Source: Eubacteriaceae bacterium
Lineage (GTDB): Bacteria; Bacillota; Clostridia; Eubacteriales; Eubacteriaceae
Assembly (NCBI GenBank): GCA_030156895.1
Contig: JASGLP010000014.1
Span: 1-54,173, forward strand
Direction: 5' to 3'
Length of the DNA stretch: 54,173 nt
The translations under genes were made by a program, and so were the position numbers. A model generated the notes under the pieces. That model made no database searches, was not told the DNA's origin, and was given only the letters and a program-made list of their open reading frames with translations. Positions 25,265 to 36,179 of the stretch are shown one piece after another; position 1 is the stretch's first letter, and each line of letters opens with the position of its first letter.

Positions 25265-25759
25265 ATGAAAACACCAAAAGTTGCCGTTATTATGGGAAGT
25301 GATTCTGATTTTGATGTCGTAAAAAAGTGTTTGATCGCTTTGGAACGCTTTGGAATCGAATTTGACGTTCAGGTCATCTCGGCGCATCGAAATCCGCAAA
25401 AGATCTTTAATTATGCCGAGACTGCCGAAGAAAATGGTCTTGAATTATTTATTGCCGCAGCCGGAAAAGCAGCGCATCTGCCTGGCGTTATTGCCGGAAT
25501 TACACCATTACCGGTAATCGGGATTCCAATTCAGACATCCTTTCAGGGCGGTCTTGATTCATTACTGTCCATCGTCCAGATGCCTTCCGGAGTGCCAGTT
25601 GCAACTGTTGCCGTTAACGGCGCGGAAAATGCAGGCATACTTGCAGCTCAGATGCTTTCAATCAAATATCCGGAAATTCGTGAAAAGATGAAAGCCTATA
25701 AAATTCTTTTAAATGACGAAGTCGTCGCAAAAAATGAGAAAATCCAGGGAATCCTGTAA
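25265..25759 (+). CDS. purE: 5-(carboxyamino)imidazole ribonucleotide mutase
   Basis: The 164-residue protein has the PurE signatures VIMGSDSDF near the start, VISAHRNP and AAAGKAAHLPGVIAG. It makes CAIR for the purine pathway. The SAHRNP segment is of class I type, which normally uses N5-CAIR made by PurK, but no purK lies in this operon. RBS AGAGGAG is good. First gene after element copy B; purC follows 18 bp later. Confidence 0.94.
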   Translation: MKTPKVAVIMGSDSDFDVVKKCLIALERFGIEFDVQVISAHRNPQKIFNYAETAEENGLELFIAAAGKAAHLPGVIAGITPLPVIGIPIQTSFQGGLDSLLSIVQMPSGVPVATVAVNGAENAGILAAQMLSIKYPEIREKMKAYKILLNDEVVAKNEKIQGIL

Positions 25760-25777
25760 AAGAAAGCGAGAATAAGA

Positions 25778-26485
25778 ATGGAAAAATTAGAACAACTTTA
25801 CGAAGGCAAAGCAAAAAAGGTATTTAAAACTGATAATCCAGATGAATTTATTATCGAGTATAAAGATGATGCAACCGCTTTTAATGGCGAAAAAAAGGGG
25901 AGCATTGGCGGTAAAGGAATTATTAATAATAAAATGACCGCTGTTATTTTTACCATGCTCGAAGAACAAGGCATTAAAACGCATTTTATAAAGCTTTTGT
26001 CTGATAAAGAACAATTAGTTAAAGCGGTCACTATTTTCCCGCTTGAAGTAATTATCAGAAACACCGCCGCTGGTTCAATCTGTAAACGGCTGGGGCTTAC
26101 AGAAGGACAGAAGCTTGAATCACCAATCTTCGAATTCTGTTATAAAAATGATGACTATGGCGATCCTGTCATTAACGACTATCACGCTATTGCCATGAAG
26201 TTAGCGACTAAGGAAGAAATTGAAGTGATTCGTGACACAACATTCCAAATAAATGACATTTTACTTAAATACTTCCTGGAAAAAGGGATCAATCTGATCG
26301 ATTTCAAAATTGAATTTGGTAAAACCAGCGATGGGCAAATTGTTCTAGCAGATGAAATCTCCCCAGATACATGCCGTTTCTGGGATGTGGAAACAGGAGA
26401 AAAACTCGATAAAGACCGATTCCGAAGAGACCTTGGCAATATTGAAGAAGCGTATGAAGAAATGCTCAAACGAATTGAGTGCTAA
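25778..26485 (+). CDS. purC: phosphoribosylaminoimidazole-succinocarboxamide synthase
   Basis: The 235-residue SAICAR synthetase condenses CAIR with aspartate using ATP. Motifs: [10 protein letters not shown] at the start, [19 protein letters not shown] and [14 protein letters not shown]. Length fits the bacterial family. The ribosome site is weak (GCGAG). It lies 18 bp after purE and 13 bp before purF, well inside the purine operon. Confidence 0.95.
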   Translation: MEKLEQLYEGKAKKVFKTDNPDEFIIEYKDDATAFNGEKKGSIGGKGIINNKMTAVIFTMLEEQGIKTHFIKLLSDKEQLVKAVTIFPLEVIIRNTAAGSICKRLGLTEGQKLESPIFEFCYKNDDYGDPVINDYHAIAMKLATKEEIEVIRDTTFQINDILLKYFLEKGINLIDFKIEFGKTSDGQIVLADEISPDTCRFWDVETGEKLDKDRFRRDLGNIEEAYEEMLKRIEC

Positions 26486-26498
26486 AGGATAAAAACTA

Positions 26499-27887
26499 AT
26501 GATAAATGATAAATTTCATGATGAATGTGGAATTATGGGTGCTTATTTAAGTTCAAACAAACTTAATTGTTCATCGTATTTGTATTATGGTTTGTACGCA
26601 CTGCAACACCGTGGCCAGGAAAGTGCTGGAATTTCTGTCAATAAGGAAGGGAAGATCCAGTCACATAAAGACGTGGGGCTGGTTTCTGATGTGTTTAAAG
26701 GGGATGTTCTTAAACAGTTAAAAGGCAATATTGGGATTGGCCACGTTCGCTACTCAACATCAGGTGAGGATGGCGTAACCAATGCACAGCCATTGACGGT
26801 TAATCACAGCAGTGGTCAGATTGCTTTAGCACACAATGGGAATCTTATCAATGATGGTGCACTCAGAAATATGTTAGAAGACTCAGGTGTTGTATTTCAG
26901 ACAACAATTGATACAGAAGTCATGGTTAATATTCTGGCCCGAGGATTACGACATGGCATGATTGAAGCGATTCAGCGAATGGTGGAAATCTTAAAGGGTG
27001 CTTACGCGGTTGTCATCACTGTCGGCGATAAGCTTGTAGGTATTAGAGATCCTTTTGGACTGAGACCTTTATGTCTGGGTAAAAGAGATGACGATTATTT
27101 TCTGGCCTCAGAAAGTTGCGCTTTAGACGCTATTGGGGCAGAACTGGTTAGAGATATTGAGCCTGGTGAAATTGTCGTAATTGATGACAATGGTTTAACC
27201 AGTTACGGACAGAACAACTGGGTTAAGAAAAAAGCCTGTATTTTTGAACAAATTTATTTTGCCCGCCCAGATTCCATTATGGATGAAACAAGTGTTTATG
27301 CCGCGCGTCACAAAGCAGGCAGAATTCTGGCCAAAGAAAGTCCAGTTGATGCGGATATTGTTATCGGAGTACCTGATTCTGGCGTTCCCGCCGCAATTGG
27401 CTATGCTGAAGCATCAGGCATTCCATATGGGGTAGGCTTAATCAAAAATAAATATATCGGTCGAACTTTCATCCAGCCAAATCAGCAATTGCGAGAAGAA
27501 GGTGTTCGCATCAAATTAAACCCCTTGCGTGATACCATTGAAGGCAAGCGTGTTGTCATCATCGACGATTCTATTGTACGTGGAACAACTTCAAAGCGAC
27601 TGGTCTCAATTCTTAGACAAGCCGGTGCTAAAGAAGTGCATTTTCGGGTTACTAGTCCACCTGTTTCACACACCTGCCATTTTGGGATTGATACCCCTAG
27701 AAGAAAATATTTAATTGGTGCCAAAAAATCGGTAGAAGAAATCAGACAAATTCTGGAATCTGATACCTTGGCTTATATTTCATTAGAGGGATTAACCGAA
27801 TCAGTTGATGGCCGCACCACTTTTTGCCGTGCCTGCTTCGATGGGGAGTACCCAATGGAAGTACCAGTATTAAAGTCAAATGAATGA
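26499..27887 (+). CDS. purF: amidophosphoribosyltransferase
   Basis: The 462-residue enzyme makes phosphoribosylamine from PRPP and glutamine, the first committed step. A short propeptide precedes the nucleophile Cys in [10 protein letters not shown], so it is probably processed. PRPP loop: [13 protein letters not shown]. Cysteines in KACIFEQ, HTCHFG and FCRACF match the four [4Fe-4S] ligands of the Bacillus enzyme, a cluster destroyed by oxygen, in keeping with an anaerobe. AAAGGAT lies 8 bp before the ATG. Confidence 0.96.
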   Translation: MINDKFHDECGIMGAYLSSNKLNCSSYLYYGLYALQHRGQESAGISVNKEGKIQSHKDVGLVSDVFKGDVLKQLKGNIGIGHVRYSTSGEDGVTNAQPLTVNHSSGQIALAHNGNLINDGALRNMLEDSGVVFQTTIDTEVMVNILARGLRHGMIEAIQRMVEILKGAYAVVITVGDKLVGIRDPFGLRPLCLGKRDDDYFLASESCALDAIGAELVRDIEPGEIVVIDDNGLTSYGQNNWVKKKACIFEQIYFARPDSIMDETSVYAARHKAGRILAKESPVDADIVIGVPDSGVPAAIGYAEASGIPYGVGLIKNKYIGRTFIQPNQQLREEGVRIKLNPLRDTIEGKRVVIIDDSIVRGTTSKRLVSILRQAGAKEVHFRVTSPPVSHTCHFGIDTPRRKYLIGAKKSVEEIRQILESDTLAYISLEGLTESVDGRTTFCRACFDGEYPMEVPVLKSNE

Positions 27888-27900
27888 GAACGGAGAAATT

Positions 27901-28932
27901 ATGGATCAAAAAACTCAAGCTTACCGCTCAGCTGGTGTAGATGTGGAAGCCGGTTACGAATCGGTTAAATTGATGAAAGAAGACGTGCAGCGGACATTTA
28001 ATAAGCAGGTTCTTTCTCATTTAGGTGGTTTTGGTGGTTTATTTGAATTACCCCAAGGATATCAGAAACCTGTTCTGGTTTCCGGTACTGATGGTGTTGG
28101 AACCAAATTAAAACTAGCCTTTATGATGGATAAACACGATACCATCGGCATCGACTGTGTGGCAATGTGTGTCAATGATATCTTATGCCAGGGTGCAGCA
28201 CCGCTCTTCTTTCTGGACTACATTGCCTGTGGAAAAAATTATCCGGAAAAAATTGCCGCAATCGTAAAAGGAATCAGTCAGGGATGTATCCAGGGAAACA
28301 TGGCTTTAATCGGTGGAGAGACCGCAGAAATGCCTGGCATGTATGATGAAAATGAATATGATTTGGCTGGCTTTGCAGTTGGAGTTGTTGAAAAAGAACA
28401 AATCATTACAGGTAAGAATATACAGCAAGGCGATGTGCTGATCGGATTGCCATCATCTGGTGTTCACAGTAATGGTTTTTCTTTGGTCAGAAAAGTTCTT
28501 TTTAACGATTTAAATCTTGATGTCAACAATCATATTGATGACTTGGGAATGAAACTGGGTGAAGCCTTGTTAACGCCAACACGAATTTATGTCAAAGCAG
28601 TTGAAAATTTGATGGACTCGTTCAAAATCAATGGCATGTGTCATGTTACTGGGGGAGGTTTCTACGAAAATATTCCGCGAATGATTCCTGATGGTCTATG
28701 TGCAAAAATTGATGTAAAGTCAATTAACACTTTGCCGATTTTTGAATTTATCCAAAATGCCGGAAATATTTCTAACGAAGCGATGTTTGCAACTTTTAAC
28801 ATGGGAATTGGCTTGGTTTTAGCTGTTCCTGAGCATCAAGCTTCACAAATTCTAGAAACTCTGACTAAAAATGGTGAAAAGGCAGTTGTTTTAGGTGAAA
28901 TCATTACTGGAGATCAAAAGATATGTCTTTAA
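27901..28932 (+). CDS. purM: phosphoribosylformylglycinamidine cyclo-ligase (AIR synthetase)
   Basis: The 343-residue enzyme closes FGAM to AIR. Motifs: [37 protein letters not shown] and [15 protein letters not shown] chose the ATG at 27901 because CGGAG stands 5 bp upstream; a start at 27880 would overlap purF and has no site. Its 3' end overlaps purN by 10 bp, indicating translational coupling. Confidence 0.95.
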   Translation: MDQKTQAYRSAGVDVEAGYESVKLMKEDVQRTFNKQVLSHLGGFGGLFELPQGYQKPVLVSGTDGVGTKLKLAFMMDKHDTIGIDCVAMCVNDILCQGAAPLFFLDYIACGKNYPEKIAAIVKGISQGCIQGNMALIGGETAEMPGMYDENEYDLAGFAVGVVEKEQIITGKNIQQGDVLIGLPSSGVHSNGFSLVRKVLFNDLNLDVNNHIDDLGMKLGEALLTPTRIYVKAVENLMDSFKINGMCHVTGGGFYENIPRMIPDGLCAKIDVKSINTLPIFEFIQNAGNISNEAMFATFNMGIGLVLAVPEHQASQILETLTKNGEKAVVLGEIITGDQKICL

Positions 28933-29549
28933 AAAAAATCGCTGTGCTTGTTTCTGGGGGCGGTACTAATTTCCAGGCAATTATTGATAAAATCCATCAG
29001 CAATCAGGAGAAGTGGTATTAGTCATTTCTAATAATCAAAACGCATATGGGTTGGAACGCGGCATAAAAGCCGATATTAAAGCCCTGTTTTTAGATCCTT
29101 TACAGTACCCAGGTCAAGATGCTTATGATCATGAGCTGGTGAGTATTTTAAAAAGACATAATGTAGATCTAGTTGTATTAGCAGGCTATATGAAAATCAT
29201 CAGCCCTGTTTTTGTCAAAGCTTATGAGAACGCCATAATAAATGTCCATCCGGCACTTATTCCTTCTTTTTGCGGAAAGGGATTTTACGGCATGCGTGTT
29301 CACGAGGCTGTTATCAAATATGGCGTAAAAATAACTGGTGCAACTGTTCACTTTGTCAATGAAGTGGCTGATGGTGGACCGATTATTTTGCAAAAATCTG
29401 TAAATGTTTCCGATGATGACACGCCGGAATCAATTCAGAAAAAAGTGTTGATAATTGAACATGAATTATTACCGAAAGCGATTAAATTATTTTGTGAAAA
29501 TCGTTTAACGATTAGCGGTCGAACAGTTAAACTAACAGGAAAAGCGTAA
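28923..29549 (+). CDS. purN: phosphoribosylglycinamide formyltransferase
   Basis: The 208-residue enzyme transfers a formyl group from 10-formyl-THF to GAR. Motifs: [11 protein letters not shown] at the start, [10 protein letters not shown] with the catalytic Asn and His, and [17 protein letters not shown] with the Asp. The formyl donor is a direct product of the acetogen methyl branch if this is an acetogen. It overlaps purM by 10 bp. Confidence 0.94.
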   Translation: MSLKKIAVLVSGGGTNFQAIIDKIHQQSGEVVLVISNNQNAYGLERGIKADIKALFLDPLQYPGQDAYDHELVSILKRHNVDLVVLAGYMKIISPVFVKAYENAIINVHPALIPSFCGKGFYGMRVHEAVIKYGVKITGATVHFVNEVADGGPIILQKSVNVSDDDTPESIQKKVLIIEHELLPKAIKLFCENRLTISGRTVKLTGKA

Positions 29550-29588
29550 ATTAACAAGTGAAAATAACATAAAAAATCAGGAGGAAAT

Positions 29589-31121
29589 ATGAGAGCATTA
29601 ATAAGTGTATCTGATAAAACCGGTATTGTGGAATTTGCAAAACAACTGGAAGCGATGGGGTTTGAGATTCTGTCTACAGGTGGAACTTTAAAAGCATTAT
29701 CTGATGCCGGTTTGAAAGTGATCGCAGTATCTGATGTAACCGGATTCCCGGAATGTCTGGATGGACGAGTTAAAACCCTGCATCCTAAAATTCACGGTGG
29801 GATTTTAGGGATCCGTGATAATAAAGAACATCAAAAACAAATGATGGAACTTGAGATTACTCCTATTGATTTACTTGTTATAAACCTTTACCCTTTTAAA
29901 AACACCATTTTAAAAGAAGGCGTTGTATTTGAAGATGCAATCGAAAATATTGATATTGGTGGACCAACTATGCTGCGCTCCGCTGCTAAAAATTTTAATG
30001 ATGTCACTGTCATTACGGATCCTGAAGATTATTCCATAGTCCTGGAAGAACTGAAAAGTCAGGGCAAAACCGCTCTCGATACCCGTTATCGACTGGCTCT
30101 GAAGGTATTTGAAACAACTGCCAACTATGATGCAATGATTTCTGACTATCTGCGCAAGCGATTAAATGGCAATCTATTAGGCGAGACCATTACCATGACC
30201 TTTGAAAAAGTACAGGATCTTAGATATGGCGAAAACCCACATCAAAATGCGGCATTTTATGGTGAGATCGTTCCAGTTAAAGGGTCTTTAACCATGGCTA
30301 AACAATTGCAGGGAAAAGAACTGTCCTACAACAATATTAATGATACCAACGGTGCATTGGAAATATTAAAAGAATATGGTGATGAACCAACAATTGTGGC
30401 AGTGAAACATGCTAACCCTTGCGGAATCGCCAGTGATACTCAAATCTTTGAGGCCTACCGCAAAGCACATGATGCAGATCCAGTTTCTATTTTTGGCGGG
30501 ATTGTTGTCTCAAATAAAACCATTGACGGGAAGACTGCTCAAGAAATGATCAAAACTTTTTTGGAAGTGATTGTTGCACCATCTTATGACAATGATGCAT
30601 TAAAAGTTTTTTCTCAGAAAAACAATTTACGTGTTTTAGAACTTTCCGATATCACTAGCAATGAACCTGGTTATGAGGTTAAAAAAGTATTAGGTGGTCT
30701 GCTCGTTCAGGAACGAGATAGCCGTCTGGTCGATGAGCTAAAAGTAGTAACTAAAAGAAAACCCACTGAAACAGAAATGGACGATCTATTATTTGCCTGG
30801 AAAGCTGTTAAAAACACTAAATCAAATGCCATTAGTTTAGCAAAAAATAAATGTCTGATTGCCAACGGACCGGGACAGGTCAATCGAATTGGAGCCCTGG
30901 AAAATGCAATTCGTCAAGCTGGCCAGCAAGTTAAGGGATCTGTGATGGCATCTGACGCATTTTTCCCCTTTGATGACTGTGTAAAAGCTGCTGTCGCAGC
31001 CGGAATTACCGCAATCATCCAACCAGGCGGTGCTGGTCGGGATCAGGACTCCATAGACGCTTGTGATGAAGCGGGGATCACAATGGTATTTACTGGTATG
31101 AGACATTTCAAACATTCATAG
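29589..31121 (+). CDS. purH: bifunctional AICAR transformylase/IMP cyclohydrolase
   Basis: The 510-residue enzyme carries out the last two steps to IMP. The N-terminal MGS-like cyclohydrolase domain (about residues 1-195) has STGGTLKAL and [14 protein letters not shown]. The C-terminal transformylase has KHANPCG and [15 protein letters not shown] lies upstream. It sits 39 bp after purN and 20 bp before purD. Confidence 0.96.
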   Translation: MRALISVSDKTGIVEFAKQLEAMGFEILSTGGTLKALSDAGLKVIAVSDVTGFPECLDGRVKTLHPKIHGGILGIRDNKEHQKQMMELEITPIDLLVINLYPFKNTILKEGVVFEDAIENIDIGGPTMLRSAAKNFNDVTVITDPEDYSIVLEELKSQGKTALDTRYRLALKVFETTANYDAMISDYLRKRLNGNLLGETITMTFEKVQDLRYGENPHQNAAFYGEIVPVKGSLTMAKQLQGKELSYNNINDTNGALEILKEYGDEPTIVAVKHANPCGIASDTQIFEAYRKAHDADPVSIFGGIVVSNKTIDGKTAQEMIKTFLEVIVAPSYDNDALKVFSQKNNLRVLELSDITSNEPGYEVKKVLGGLLVQERDSRLVDELKVVTKRKPTETEMDDLLFAWKAVKNTKSNAISLAKNKCLIANGPGQVNRIGALENAIRQAGQQVKGSVMASDAFFPFDDCVKAAVAAGITAIIQPGGAGRDQDSIDACDEAGITMVFTGMRHFKHS

Positions 31122-31141
31122 AATTGACAAAAGGAGACATG

Positions 31142-32395
31142 ATGAACGTATTAATTATCGGATCAGGTGGACGTGAACACGCAATTGCCTGGAAATTGGC
31201 ACAAAGTAAAAAAGTTGAAAAAATATATGCCGCTCCTGGCAATGGCGGTATAGCGGAACTGGCTGAATGTGTCAACCTTGCTGTGACAGATATTCAAGGC
31301 TGTTTGAATTTTGCCAAAGAAAATAAAATAGATTTGACGGTTGTTGGTCCTGAAGTACCTTTAGTCATGGGAATGGTTGATGCATTTGAAAAAGAAGGAC
31401 TTAAGGTATTTGGTCCCAATCAGGAATGTGCTCAATTTGAAGGCAGTAAAGCGTTTACCAAGGAATTTCTCATGCGTCATCAGATCCCGACAGCAAAGTA
31501 TAAGGAATATGACGATTATGATACCGTCCTAAAAGATTTAGGAGTCTTTGGCTATCCAATGGTAATTAAGGCTGATGGTTTAGCCGCTGGCAAAGGTGTT
31601 CTAATTGTTGAAGATGAAAAAGCGGCACGAGACGGCCTGGAAATGATGATGAAAGATCGCGTTTTTGGCGATGCTGCTGATAAAATTGTAATAGAAGAGT
31701 TTTTGACCGGCCGTGAAGCATCGATGCTATGTTTTGTTGATGGAAAAACGATTGTTCCAATGGAAAGTGCCCAGGACTATAAACGTGCCTATGACAATGA
31801 TCAAGGCTTAAACACAGGCGGGATGGGAACATATTCGCCAAATATTTTATTTGATGATGATGTCCTCAATCAACGTATTCAAAAGGAAATTCTTGATCCC
31901 ATTATTGCCGGTTTTGTTAAAGATCAGATGGATTTTAAAGGAATTCTATTCATTGGTTTAATGATTGAAGATGGCAATCCAAAAGTCCTTGAATTCAATG
32001 TTCGTTTTGGAGATCCTGAAACGCAGTCTGTACTAATGCGACTGGATTCTGACCTCTATGATATAATGGAATCAGTCATTAATGGAAGACTTTCTGAAAA
32101 TCCAATAAAATGGAAGAAAGAGGCCGCCGTTTGTGTTGTAATGGCTTCTGGTGGTTACCCTGGAGACTATCAAAAGGGAAAACGCATAAGCGGTATTGAA
32201 AAGGTTAATGATTGTATTGTCTTTCATGCCGGTACAAAAATAGTCGATGGCGAGCTGGTAACAAACGGTGGACGAGTGCTCTGCGTAACGGCGCTTGGTG
32301 ATACGATCGAGGATGCACGCAAAACGGTTTATGACAATATCGTCAACATTTCATTTGAAGGCGCTGAGTACCGTCACGATATTGCCAAACTATAG
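31142..32395 (+). CDS. purD: phosphoribosylamine-glycine ligase
   Basis: The 417-residue ATP-grasp enzyme makes GAR. Motifs: NVLIIGSGGREHAIAWKL, PEVPLVMG, KADGLAAGKGV and NVRFGDPETQ. Two ATG codons adjoin at 31139 and 31142; the second has the better 5-bp spacing to GGAG. It is the last gene of the operon, which ends at the terminator at 32406-32447. Confidence 0.95.
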   Translation: MNVLIIGSGGREHAIAWKLAQSKKVEKIYAAPGNGGIAELAECVNLAVTDIQGCLNFAKENKIDLTVVGPEVPLVMGMVDAFEKEGLKVFGPNQECAQFEGSKAFTKEFLMRHQIPTAKYKEYDDYDTVLKDLGVFGYPMVIKADGLAAGKGVLIVEDEKAARDGLEMMMKDRVFGDAADKIVIEEFLTGREASMLCFVDGKTIVPMESAQDYKRAYDNDQGLNTGGMGTYSPNILFDDDVLNQRIQKEILDPIIAGFVKDQMDFKGILFIGLMIEDGNPKVLEFNVRFGDPETQSVLMRLDSDLYDIMESVINGRLSENPIKWKKEAAVCVVMASGGYPGDYQKGKRISGIEKVNDCIVFHAGTKIVDGELVTNGGRVLCVTALGDTIEDARKTVYDNIVNISFEGAEYRHDIAKL

Positions 32396-32405
32396 TCAAT
32401 TACTG

Positions 32406-32447
32406 ATCCTCTTGTCATTCCTTTATGGAATTGATAAGAGGATTTTT
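32406..32447 (+). terminator. terminator of the purine operon
   Basis: ATCCTCTT pairs with AAGAGGAT, with further pairing inside (TCATTCC/GGAATTGA), followed by TTTTT. It lies 11 bp after purD. Confidence 0.8.
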
Positions 32448-32514
32448 CAACTATATTTTTAAGTTATTTGGAGTAAAATATTAAGTAATCATAGAAATGA
32501 AAGAAGAGGTTAGC

Positions 32515-33321
32515 ATGAAAATAGGATTTATTGGATGTGGAAATATGGCTCAGGCAATGATCGGCGGCATTATTGCGTCAGGTCTTTATGAAAAAAATAA
32601 TATTCTTTGTTTTGATCCCAGTGTGCAGGCAAGAACAGCTGTCGAAGAAAAGTTTAATTTTAAAACGCTTTCTTCTAATCAAGAAGTGGCAAAAGACTCA
32701 GATTATCTTGTTTTGGCAGTAAAACCCTACTTATACGCCAAAGTAATGGAAGAAATAAGTGATTCAATTAAATCGACAGTCATCATTATTTCGATTGCAG
32801 TGGGTGTCAGTTTTTCTGATATTAAGGAAATCCTGGGGAAAGACACAAAAGTTGTTAGAACACAACCCAGCACTCCGGCATTCGTTGGCGAATCTGACTC
32901 AACGCTTTGTCCTGATGAGTTGATCACAAATGACGAATTGCAAAATGTCGTTGCGATTTTTAAGAGCTTTGGTAAAGCTGAAATAATAAGCGAAGCTTTG
33001 ATGGATGTTGTCCCGGCAATTGCCAGTTCAGCGCCAGCTTACACGATGATTTTAATCGAAGCAATGGCTGACGGTGGTGTTCTTCACGGATTTCCCAGAG
33101 ACCAGGCTTATCGGCTGTCTGCGCAAGCCGTTTTGGGGGCGGCAAAACTGGTTCTTGAATCTGGTGAACATCCCGGGAAACTCAAAGACCAAATTTGTAC
33201 ACCTGGAGGAACCACCATCGAAGCAGTCAGAACACTGGAGGAAAAAGGATTTAGAGATGCCGTCATTTCAGCGGTTGACGCTTGTGCAAAAAAATCATTA
33301 GCCATGGGCAAAAATAATTAG
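32515..33321 (+). CDS. proC: pyrroline-5-carboxylate reductase
   Basis: The 268-residue enzyme reduces P5C to proline with NAD(P)H. The N-terminal Rossmann motif is GFIGCGNMAQAMIGG; the C-terminal dimer domain has SSAPAYTMILIEAMADGGV and CTPGGTTIEAVRTLE with the family signature. I chose the ATG at 32515, as AGAGG precedes it; the frame also opens at 32497. It is transcribed alone after the purine terminator. Confidence 0.94.
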   Translation: MKIGFIGCGNMAQAMIGGIIASGLYEKNNILCFDPSVQARTAVEEKFNFKTLSSNQEVAKDSDYLVLAVKPYLYAKVMEEISDSIKSTVIIISIAVGVSFSDIKEILGKDTKVVRTQPSTPAFVGESDSTLCPDELITNDELQNVVAIFKSFGKAEIISEALMDVVPAIASSAPAYTMILIEAMADGGVLHGFPRDQAYRLSAQAVLGAAKLVLESGEHPGKLKDQICTPGGTTIEAVRTLEEKGFRDAVISAVDACAKKSLAMGKNN

Positions 33322-33335
33322 TTTCAAACAGAACT

Positions 33336-33353
33336 TATCGGTTTATACCGATA
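33336..33353. other. 18-bp perfect dyad downstream of proC
   Basis: TATCGGT and ACCGATA flank TTAT. There is no T run next to it, so it is either a weak terminator for proC or an operator for the GH3 gene 195 bp further on. The remainder of 33354-33547 has no recognisable feature apart from the GH3 ribosome site. Confidence 0.35.
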
Positions 33354-33547
33354 GCAATTATCACAATCATCTTTTTAATGGCTATCTTCTCAAAGATTAA
33401 ATGTGTAATATGATATGGTGTCAATCATAATCCTGTCTGAAATCGCAATAAAAAGATGGTTTTACTTCGCAATATAAAAGTTGAGAATTTTCAACTGCTT
33501 GTAAGGTTATTCATCATGAATATTTAATAGAAGGAAGGAGAACTAAC

Positions 33548-36139
33548 ATGGAAGACGGTTTAGTCAGAAAAATCAGAAGAGCAATGACTCTCGAAGAAAT
33601 GGTGGCCTTATGCTCAGGAAAAACTGCTTGGGAAACCGAAAGCTTTCCAAGATACGGAATTGAATCTGTTATGATGGCAGACGGGCCGCATGGTATGCGT
33701 GTCGAAAATCCGACTGTTGAGCTGGGCATTCCAGAAGCCAGACCGGCCACCTGTTTTCCAACATCAGTTCTCACCGCATGTTCATGGGATTTGCAACTGC
33801 TGGCAAAAATAGGTCAAACCATAGGTCTTGAAGCACGGGCTATGGAAGTGGATCTGATTTTAGGCCCAGGCATTAATATTAAACGCTCACCACTTTGCGG
33901 GCGAAATTTTGAATATTTTTCTGAAGATCCCTTTTTATCGGGAAAACTGGGAGCCAGTTTTGTCAGAGGGGCACAGTCTGTTGGCGTTGGTTCAACGATC
34001 AAGCATTATCTGGCCAATAATCAGGAAACACATCGGATGACAGTTGACGAAAAAATAGACGTTCGCGCGCTTCGAGAAATTTATTTAAAACCATTTGAAA
34101 TTCTATTATCGGAAAGTCAACCGATGGCGGTCATGTGTTCTTACAACAGCATCAACGGGAAGTTCGTTTCTCAGTCTCACCGTTTCCTGACTCAAATTTT
34201 AAGAAATGAATGGGGATTTGGCGGTATTGTTATATCTGACTGGGGGGCTGTTAACGATCGGGTAAGTGGGGTTGTAGCAGGAATGGATCTTGAAATGCCT
34301 GGAAATGGGGGGATCAATGATCAAAAAATCTTTAATCGTATTAAGTCGGGGAAATTGCGTATTACAACTTTGAATGAAATGGTCGAGCGTTTAATTCGTT
34401 TTTCTTTTCAGGCGCGTGAAAATAGAAAAGATTATCCATATGTTTCCTCAATAGATTTTAAAAATCATCATGAACTGGCAAAGGAAGCTGCTCTTGAGAG
34501 CATTGTCCTCCTGAAAAATGATGATTCAATCCTACCCATCGATAAAAAAAAGGTTAGAAAAATTGGCGTGATCGGCAGTCAGGCCTTTGATCCACGCTAT
34601 CAGGGCGCTGGTAGTTCCAGGGTCAATGCTACTCATATCGATTCTCCTTATGAACGGATCAAACATTTGGCTGGTGATGATTTTGAGGTTTTTCCCAGTC
34701 AGGGATATATAAATGACGATGTGTCAGAGCAGGTATTTCTTCAAACACAAGCAGTTGAATTGGCTAAAAATATGGACATTGTTTTATTGTTTGTCGGTCT
34801 CCCTGATGAAGATGAATCGGAAGGCTTCGATCGACAGAACCTGAAACTACCGAAAAAGCAATATAAGCTCCTAAAAGCGATAACCGCAGAACAAAAAAAC
34901 ACAGTTGTGATCCTGTCAAATGGTGGAATTGTAGACTGTTCCTGGGAGAATCAGGTTAAAGGTATTGTTGAAATGTTTCTTGCCGGACAAGCAGGCGGAT
35001 CAGCCTTAGCGGAACTTTTATTTGGCTGTAAAAATTTCTCAGGCAAACTAAGCGAGACAATTCCCATGAAATTACAGGATACTCCTGCCTATATCAACTT
35101 TCCTGGATTACAGAACGAAGTAGTTTATGGTGAAAGTATTTTTGTTGGCTACCGCTATTATGATTTTAAAAAACTGAATGTTCGCTATCCTTTTGGATTT
35201 GGGATGACTTATTCTGATTTTTCATTTGAAAAACATGGCAGCTCCAATTTCACGATCAAAAAAGATGATACAATTTTAATTTCATGCCTCGTTAAAAATT
35301 CTAGCATGATTGCCGGAAAAGAGACTGTTCAGCTTTATGTAGGAAAATCAAATACTAACATTATGAGGCCGTTAAGAGAATTAAAAGGGTTTAAAAAGAT
35401 TCTACTCAACGCCGGTGAGTCGTGTCTAGTAAATTTTGAGATAAGTATCAACGATTTTACTTATTATAGCGTCAGCAATCAGCAATGGGAGTTCGAATCA
35501 GGACAACATGAAATATATATTGGAAACTCCAGTCGCAATTTGCCACTTATCTATTTGCTTGACATTCAGGATGAAATGTTACCTTACATCAATCAATATT
35601 CTTATCTGAGTGACTTTGAAAAAACAGAACGCGGGAAAAAAATTCTTGATGTTCTCATGCAGGGTTTTAATGAATACCTTGGTGATGACTCGAATAAAAA
35701 TGATCAGTTTTTTATGGCCATGCTTAAAGGTACGCCACTTCGTAAGTTAATAGAGTTTTCAAAAGGACTGTTTTCAGAGTCAAGCATCGAAAAAATAATC
35801 AATTTAGCTAATTCAGATTCGTCATTAGAAAATTTAACGTTTGATTATTTAATTGAAAACGAAAATGATAAGAAAGGATTTTTTAGTCAATGGTTTGGGT
35901 CTAATGATAAAGAACTGACCATCTATTCAAAAGTCAGAGATATTGTTGCGGATGAAGACGCAATGAAAATTATTAGACGACATTTCGACGATGTCGTATT
36001 AAATAGTGAATACCTGCAAATGGCCATTAATCTGGGTATCTCCTTCGATAAGGCACAAAAATTAGTCCCTGACGAATTTTTTTCAGATGAAAAACTTTTA
36101 GCAATTGAAAAAGAATTTAAGGCATTAAAGAAAAAATAA
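33548..36139 (+). CDS. glycoside hydrolase family 3 beta-glucosidase with C-terminal extension
   Basis: The 863-residue protein follows the GH3 layout. The N-terminal TIM barrel has KHYLANNQE and the nucleophile D231 in VISDWGAV. Next comes an alpha/beta sandwich with the DEDESEGFDR region, and then a fibronectin III-like domain (about residues 575-685, ending in EIYIGNSS). No signal peptide is present, so it acts inside the cell on imported short beta-glycosides. About 170 extra helical residues follow the Fn3 domain and resemble nothing I know. AGGAGA lies upstream. It sits among housekeeping genes with no sugar transporter adjacent. Confidence 0.88.
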   Translation: MEDGLVRKIRRAMTLEEMVALCSGKTAWETESFPRYGIESVMMADGPHGMRVENPTVELGIPEARPATCFPTSVLTACSWDLQLLAKIGQTIGLEARAMEVDLILGPGINIKRSPLCGRNFEYFSEDPFLSGKLGASFVRGAQSVGVGSTIKHYLANNQETHRMTVDEKIDVRALREIYLKPFEILLSESQPMAVMCSYNSINGKFVSQSHRFLTQILRNEWGFGGIVISDWGAVNDRVSGVVAGMDLEMPGNGGINDQKIFNRIKSGKLRITTLNEMVERLIRFSFQARENRKDYPYVSSIDFKNHHELAKEAALESIVLLKNDDSILPIDKKKVRKIGVIGSQAFDPRYQGAGSSRVNATHIDSPYERIKHLAGDDFEVFPSQGYINDDVSEQVFLQTQAVELAKNMDIVLLFVGLPDEDESEGFDRQNLKLPKKQYKLLKAITAEQKNTVVILSNGGIVDCSWENQVKGIVEMFLAGQAGGSALAELLFGCKNFSGKLSETIPMKLQDTPAYINFPGLQNEVVYGESIFVGYRYYDFKKLNVRYPFGFGMTYSDFSFEKHGSSNFTIKKDDTILISCLVKNSSMIAGKETVQLYVGKSNTNIMRPLRELKGFKKILLNAGESCLVNFEISINDFTYYSVSNQQWEFESGQHEIYIGNSSRNLPLIYLLDIQDEMLPYINQYSYLSDFEKTERGKKILDVLMQGFNEYLGDDSNKNDQFFMAMLKGTPLRKLIEFSKGLFSESSIEKIINLANSDSSLENLTFDYLIENENDKKGFFSQWFGSNDKELTIYSKVRDIVADEDAMKIIRRHFDDVVLNSEYLQMAINLGISFDKAQKLVPDEFFSDEKLLAIEKEFKALKKK

Positions 36140-36179
36140 TTATCATATTTATAACATATATCAAGGCAAAGGAAAATAA

